Shown here: piece after piece, positions 6,795 to 9,292 of the stretch
How the letters are laid out: every line of letters starts with the position of its first letter
How positions within the stretch are numbered: position 1 is the first letter of the stretch
Made by a program: the position numbers and the translations under genes
Assembly: GCA_903951185.1 (NCBI GenBank)
Contig: CAJBBC010000049.1
Span: forward strand, 1-9,292
Origin: an uncultured Actinomycetes bacterium
GTDB lineage: Bacteria > Actinomycetota > Actinomycetes > S36-B12 > UBA5976
Direction of reading: 5' to 3'
DNA: 9,292 nucleotides
The notes under the pieces: model-generated
What the model was told of the DNA's origin: nothing
What the model saw: the letters and a program-made list of their open reading frames with translations, nothing else
Databases searched by the model: none

Positions 6795-7046
6795 TTACTT
6801 GTCTCCCTGTTCGAGTTCAGTATTTTTACCGAAACGGACGTACACAATATAAAAAGAAACGATGAAGCCAACTACAACTCCAAGTGGGAGGAAGACCCTC
6901 GAAGTGTTGACAACGTTATCGACCAACGCTCCAACGCCGCCCCAAACAATTGGGCCAGCTAGTAAAGTGCTGACAATTCCCCAGGCCATATCTTCACTTG
7001 GTCCAGCATTAGCCGGATCAAATTTAGGTAGGTTTTCCCCTGTCAT
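6795..7046 (-). CDS. AtpZ-like small membrane protein (AtpI/AtpZ family accessory protein)
   Basis: A small protein of 83 residues from the chosen ATG (90 from an upstream TTG at 7067). It has two predicted membrane segments, about residues 21-41 and 51-71, separated by a short loop. The pattern GGVGALVD-N-VVNTSRVFLPLGVVVGFIVSFYIVY resembles the AtpZ-type F1Fo accessory family (G..xG..LD in helix 1, then G...G in helix 2), which is encoded at the head of atp operons and has been linked to divalent cation transport or synthase assembly. The match is from pattern memory, so the family call is moderate. Neither start has a good ribosome binding site; the TTG has a TAA directly before it, so no longer form is possible. 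The stop lies five bases before atpB. Confidence 0.75.
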   Translation of the reverse strand: MTGENLPKFDPANAGPSEDMAWGIVSTLLAGPIVWGGVGALVDNVVNTSRVFLPLGVVVGFIVSFYIVYVRFGKNTELEQGDK

Positions 7047-7092
7047 CGCTCTGAATTTATCAGACAATTATTAGGGCTAAACCACCGGTACT

Positions 7093-7539
7093 TTATTCTG
7101 GCTGAGTTCCGGATTTAGTTGGGGCTAAATTTGGCTCTACATAAGGGACTTTCGCCCGCGTCAAAATACTGGCTTCCAGTATTAATAGAACTATGGTCTG
7201 GGCCAATAAAACAGCGAAGAAAAATGGGCGACTATAGAAATCTTGGGCCCGCAGCCAGGCTAGTGCGCCCATCAGGAAAATGATCTTTAATAGCCATGAA
7301 CCAAGGATGATAAAGCCAAGTAAATCTGGTCCAACTTTCGTAGTTTTTATCGCCACCACGGCAGTTACGGCAAAAAATAGTCCAGCCAAAAGCGCGCCAA
7401 GCGAGCTACCCCATAAACCAGCTGATCCATCGAGGTAATAACCAAACCCGATACCTAAAACTGTGATTAACAGCCAAGTCAGGAAACCCCACTTAGCTGC
7501 TTTAATTGCCGCTTTACGTGCAGTAGTTAGCTGAGCCAT
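7093..7539 (-). CDS. atpI: ATP synthase protein I (AtpI)
   Basis: The 148-residue product has four predicted membrane segments (about 16-36, 44-65, 72-94, 104-125) and short cytoplasmic ends, with a basic N-terminus (TTARKAAIKAAKWG) and a proline-rich hydrophilic tail. This architecture, the length and the place just ahead of atpB in a synthase operon match AtpI, a protein reported in other bacteria to assist c-ring assembly. It also carries a lysine inside the third segment (SWLLKIIF, Lys85), a feature consistent with the family. ATG at 7537-7539 is preceded by GGGAG with five-base spacing (complement of 7545-7549). It lies 14 bp after the transferase gene. Sequence conservation in this family is low, so the name rests partly on context. 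Confidence 0.85.
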   Translation of the reverse strand: MAQLTTARKAAIKAAKWGFLTWLLITVLGIGFGYYLDGSAGLWGSSLGALLAGLFFAVTAVVAIKTTKVGPDLLGFIILGSWLLKIIFLMGALAWLRAQDFYSRPFFFAVLLAQTIVLLILEASILTRAKVPYVEPNLAPTKSGTQPE

Positions 7540-7553
7540 TAATACTCCCGAAA

Positions 7554-8654
7554 TTAAATTTGAGCTGATTTAAATGAAAATTTAGGTGGATTAAGTACCC
7601 AACTTAATAAAGCTACGCTAGCCAGCGCAAAAACCACAGCAGTTATCCAAACTGGAATGAAGGCCAAGCTAACTGCACCAAAGGCGATTAATCCAGTGAA
7701 AGCAGTCATGATTAATACTGCACGTTCCTGGCCATGTCCAAGTTTTAATAGTCGATGATGTAAATGTTCTTTATCCGGTTGGAATGGTGATCGCCCTCGA
7801 CGACTTCGCCGAAGAATTGCCAACAGTAAATCAAGTAACGGAATTGCCAAGATAGAAAGCGGAAGCACAATTGGCAAGAAGGCTGGTAGTAGCGATTCGT
7901 TTGTTAAGCCGGCTGGGTCAATCTGCCCAGTTAACATAATCGACGAAGCAGCCATCAAAAAGCCGATTAACATCGATCCGGTATCGCCCATAAATACCCG
8001 CGCCCGGTACCAGTTATGTGGCAAGAATCCAGCACACATTCCAATTAAAGTTGCTGAAATTAATGTGGCAAGGGTTGCGCGTTGATAGCCATTTACTACG
8101 GATAGAAAATACGAATAAGAGAAGAAAGCCGCGGAACCAACACCCATAACACTTGCGGCAAGTCCATCTAAGCCATCGACCATATTTACTGCGTTAATGC
8201 TGATTAGAACTATTAATACTGTTACAAAAACAGAAGTTGTTGGATCGAGAATAAATGTGCCTTTAACAGGGAGCCAGACTAAAGTCACACCTTGCATTGC
8301 CATCGTGCCAGCCGCCAAAATTTGGCCAACTAATTTCGTAGGTGCATCTAAGCCAATTTTGTCATCCAGCACACCAAGGATGACAATAATTAATACGCCA
8401 GAAAGTAAGGCAGTGATTTGGGTACTGTCACTAAAAATAGTGCTCATAAGCGGTAGCTGAGTTGCTAATAAGATTGAGATAACTAAACCAACAAGCATTG
8501 CCAAGCCACCCCAGCGCGGAGTTGGTTCTTCGTGCACGTCACGATCGCGAACTTCGGCAAGTGCACCGAAATGTAAAGCTAGTGCGCGGGCAACTGGCGT
8601 CATTAAATATGTAACAGCCGCTGCCGCCAGTAAGCAAAGTAAGTATTCGCGCAC
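7554..8654 (-). CDS. wecA: WecA/TagO-type polyprenyl-phosphate N-acetylglucosaminyl-1-phosphate transferase
   Basis: An integral membrane enzyme of the MraY/WecA/TagO family, which transfers a sugar-1-phosphate from a UDP-sugar to a polyprenyl phosphate and so starts synthesis of cell-wall-linked polymers. The 366-residue product has about ten to eleven hydrophobic segments. Family motifs are the Asp pair in VLDDKIG (96-101), NAVNMVDGLDGLA (154-166), FMGDTGS with Asp224 (221-227) and the cytoplasmic HLHHRL (297-302), which in this superfamily favours GlcNAc-1-phosphate transferases over MraY. GTG at 8652-8654 has no clear ribosome binding site, but MREYLL...AAVTYL...RDRDVHEEPTPRWGG reads as the normal family N-terminus. 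In actinobacteria such a gene commonly sits before atpI; Mycobacterium has the same neighbour. The true sugar and lipid carrier length cannot be told from sequence. Confidence 0.92.
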   Translation of the reverse strand: MREYLLCLLAAAAVTYLMTPVARALALHFGALAEVRDRDVHEEPTPRWGGLAMLVGLVISILLATQLPLMSTIFSDSTQITALLSGVLIIVILGVLDDKIGLDAPTKLVGQILAAGTMAMQGVTLVWLPVKGTFILDPTTSVFVTVLIVLISINAVNMVDGLDGLAASVMGVGSAAFFSYSYFLSVVNGYQRATLATLISATLIGMCAGFLPHNWYRARVFMGDTGSMLIGFLMAASSIMLTGQIDPAGLTNESLLPAFLPIVLPLSILAIPLLDLLLAILRRSRRGRSPFQPDKEHLHHRLLKLGHGQERAVLIMTAFTGLIAFGAVSLAFIPVWITAVVFALASVALLSWVLNPPKFSFKSAQI

Positions 8655-8691
8655 AGGTTAACGCTACTTGGTTATCTAGTACGTGCCTAAA

Positions 8692-9292
8692 TTAACTGCG
8701 CGGATATGCTGGAAATGCTGAAGTTAATGCTGAAACTTCAGATTTTATCTGGGCGTGCTCAGCCGCATTTTCAGACTTCACAGCTCGCCCAATAAATTCA
8801 GCAATTTTTTTCATCTCTGGGATACCCATACCTTGGGATGTAACTGAGGGCGTACCTACTCGAATACCGCTTGTTACAGCTGCCGGTTTTGGATCATACG
8901 GAATTGAATTCTTGTTTAATACGATGCCGGCTGCACTACAGCGAGCTTCTGCATCTTTACCCGAAACGTCAACACCCTGTAAATCAATTAAAGCCAAGTG
9001 AGTATCAGTACCACCAGTTACTGGACGCATACCTTGGTCAGCTAAGCCACTTGTTAATGTTTGCGCATTTGCGATTACATCTTTTGTGTACTTCTGATAT
9101 TCAGGTGTCATACATTCTTTAAGTGCAACAGCTTTAGCCGCAACAACATGCATCATTGGGCCACCCTGCATCATTGGAAAAACTGCCTTATCAATCGCGG
9201 CAGCATGCTCTTCTTTACAAACAATCATTCCGCTACGTGGACCACGAAGCACTTTATGTGTAGTGAATGAAACAACATCGGCATACGGGACT
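8692..9292 (-). CDS. glyA: Serine hydroxymethyltransferase (partial, C-terminal part; 5' end beyond right edge)
   Basis: This PLP enzyme interconverts serine and glycine and loads a one-carbon unit onto tetrahydrofolate. About 199 codons are visible, reading from VPYADVVSFTTHKVLRGPRS at the right edge. The Lys in TTHK is the PLP Schiff-base lysine; 186 residues follow it, close to the 188 after Lys229 in E. coli GlyA, so the C-terminus is complete. Other family segments are MQGGPMMHVVAAKAVALKE, VTGGTDTHLALIDL and the C-terminal SGIRVGTPSVTSQGMG. Two spots differ from the form I remember as usual: HKV rather than HKT after the lysine, and FPMMQGGP where many enzymes have FPGxQGGP. The frame is open through the edge; the ATG-less internal GTG at 9252 is not a start. 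A 37-bp gap with no terminator separates it from the transferase gene. Confidence 0.96.
   Translation of the reverse strand, partial: VPYADVVSFTTHKVLRGPRSGMIVCKEEHAAAIDKAVFPMMQGGPMMHVVAAKAVALKECMTPEYQKYTKDVIANAQTLTSGLADQGMRPVTGGTDTHLALIDLQGVDVSGKDAEARCSAAGIVLNKNSIPYDPKPAAVTSGIRVGTPSVTSQGMGIPEMKKIAEFIGRAVKSENAAEHAQIKSEVSALTSAFPAYPRS

Noticed and set aside
7047..7092. Possible internal promoter before the AtpZ-like gene (GATAAAT-type box about 11 bases before the ATG)
   Set aside because: No matching -35 element at a proper distance; AT-rich hexamers of this kind are expected by chance at this composition.
8655..8691. Possible promoter or terminator between glyA and the transferase gene
   Set aside because: No convincing stem with T-run and no paired -35/-10 boxes in the 37 bp.
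1..9292. CRISPR arrays, insertion sequences, tRNA or rRNA genes, prophage or toxin-antitoxin genes
   Set aside because: None seen on either strand; the window is filled by conserved housekeeping genes.

Overview
The window holds one long gene cluster, entirely on the minus strand: a nearly complete F1Fo ATP synthase operon preceded by its usual actinobacterial neighbours. In transcription order (right to left) it reads: 3' end of glyA, a WecA/TagO-type polyprenyl-phosphate GlcNAc-1-phosphate transferase, atpI, a small AtpZ-like membrane protein, atpB (a), atpE (c), atpF (b), atpH (delta), atpA (alpha), atpG (gamma), atpD (beta), and the 5' part of atpC (epsilon), which runs off the left edge. 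glyA runs off the right edge.

Organism: gene order and protein features point to Actinobacteria. These are the glyA-wecA-atpI-atpB linkage, a long delta subunit of 265 residues, a 543-residue alpha subunit with a C-terminal extension, and an actinobacterial-type epsilon. GC content is only in the mid-40s percent by spot counting of lines, and all eleven visible stop codons are TAA, which is unusual for this phylum. A streamlined freshwater lineage such as acI (Nanopelagicales) fits best. This is an inference, not proven by the window.

Layout: coding density is very high. Gaps are 37 bp (glyA-wecA), 14 bp (wecA-atpI), 46 bp (atpI-atpZ-like), 5 bp (to atpB), 40 bp (to atpE), 79 bp (atpE-atpF), a one-base overlap (atpF-atpH), 36 bp (atpH-atpA), 0 bp (atpA-atpG), 4 bp (atpG-atpD) and 1 bp (atpD-atpC). 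No stretch over 300 bp lacks a gene. I see no convincing promoter or rho-independent terminator for the minus strand, so most or all genes may be cotranscribed from outside the window.

How the genes work together: a, b and c form the membrane proton channel and rotor; alpha, beta, gamma, delta and epsilon form the catalytic head, stalk and stator connection; AtpI and the AtpZ-like protein are probable assembly or accessory membrane proteins. The transferase starts envelope glycan synthesis on a lipid carrier and GlyA supplies one-carbon units and glycine; both are linked by position rather than by function.

I found no exotic system. The most interesting non-coding signals are predicted RNA hairpins on both sides of atpE, the gene for the subunit needed in most copies. 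The most interesting protein signals are two different AtpI/AtpZ-type proteins in one operon and the alpha-subunit C-terminal extension.
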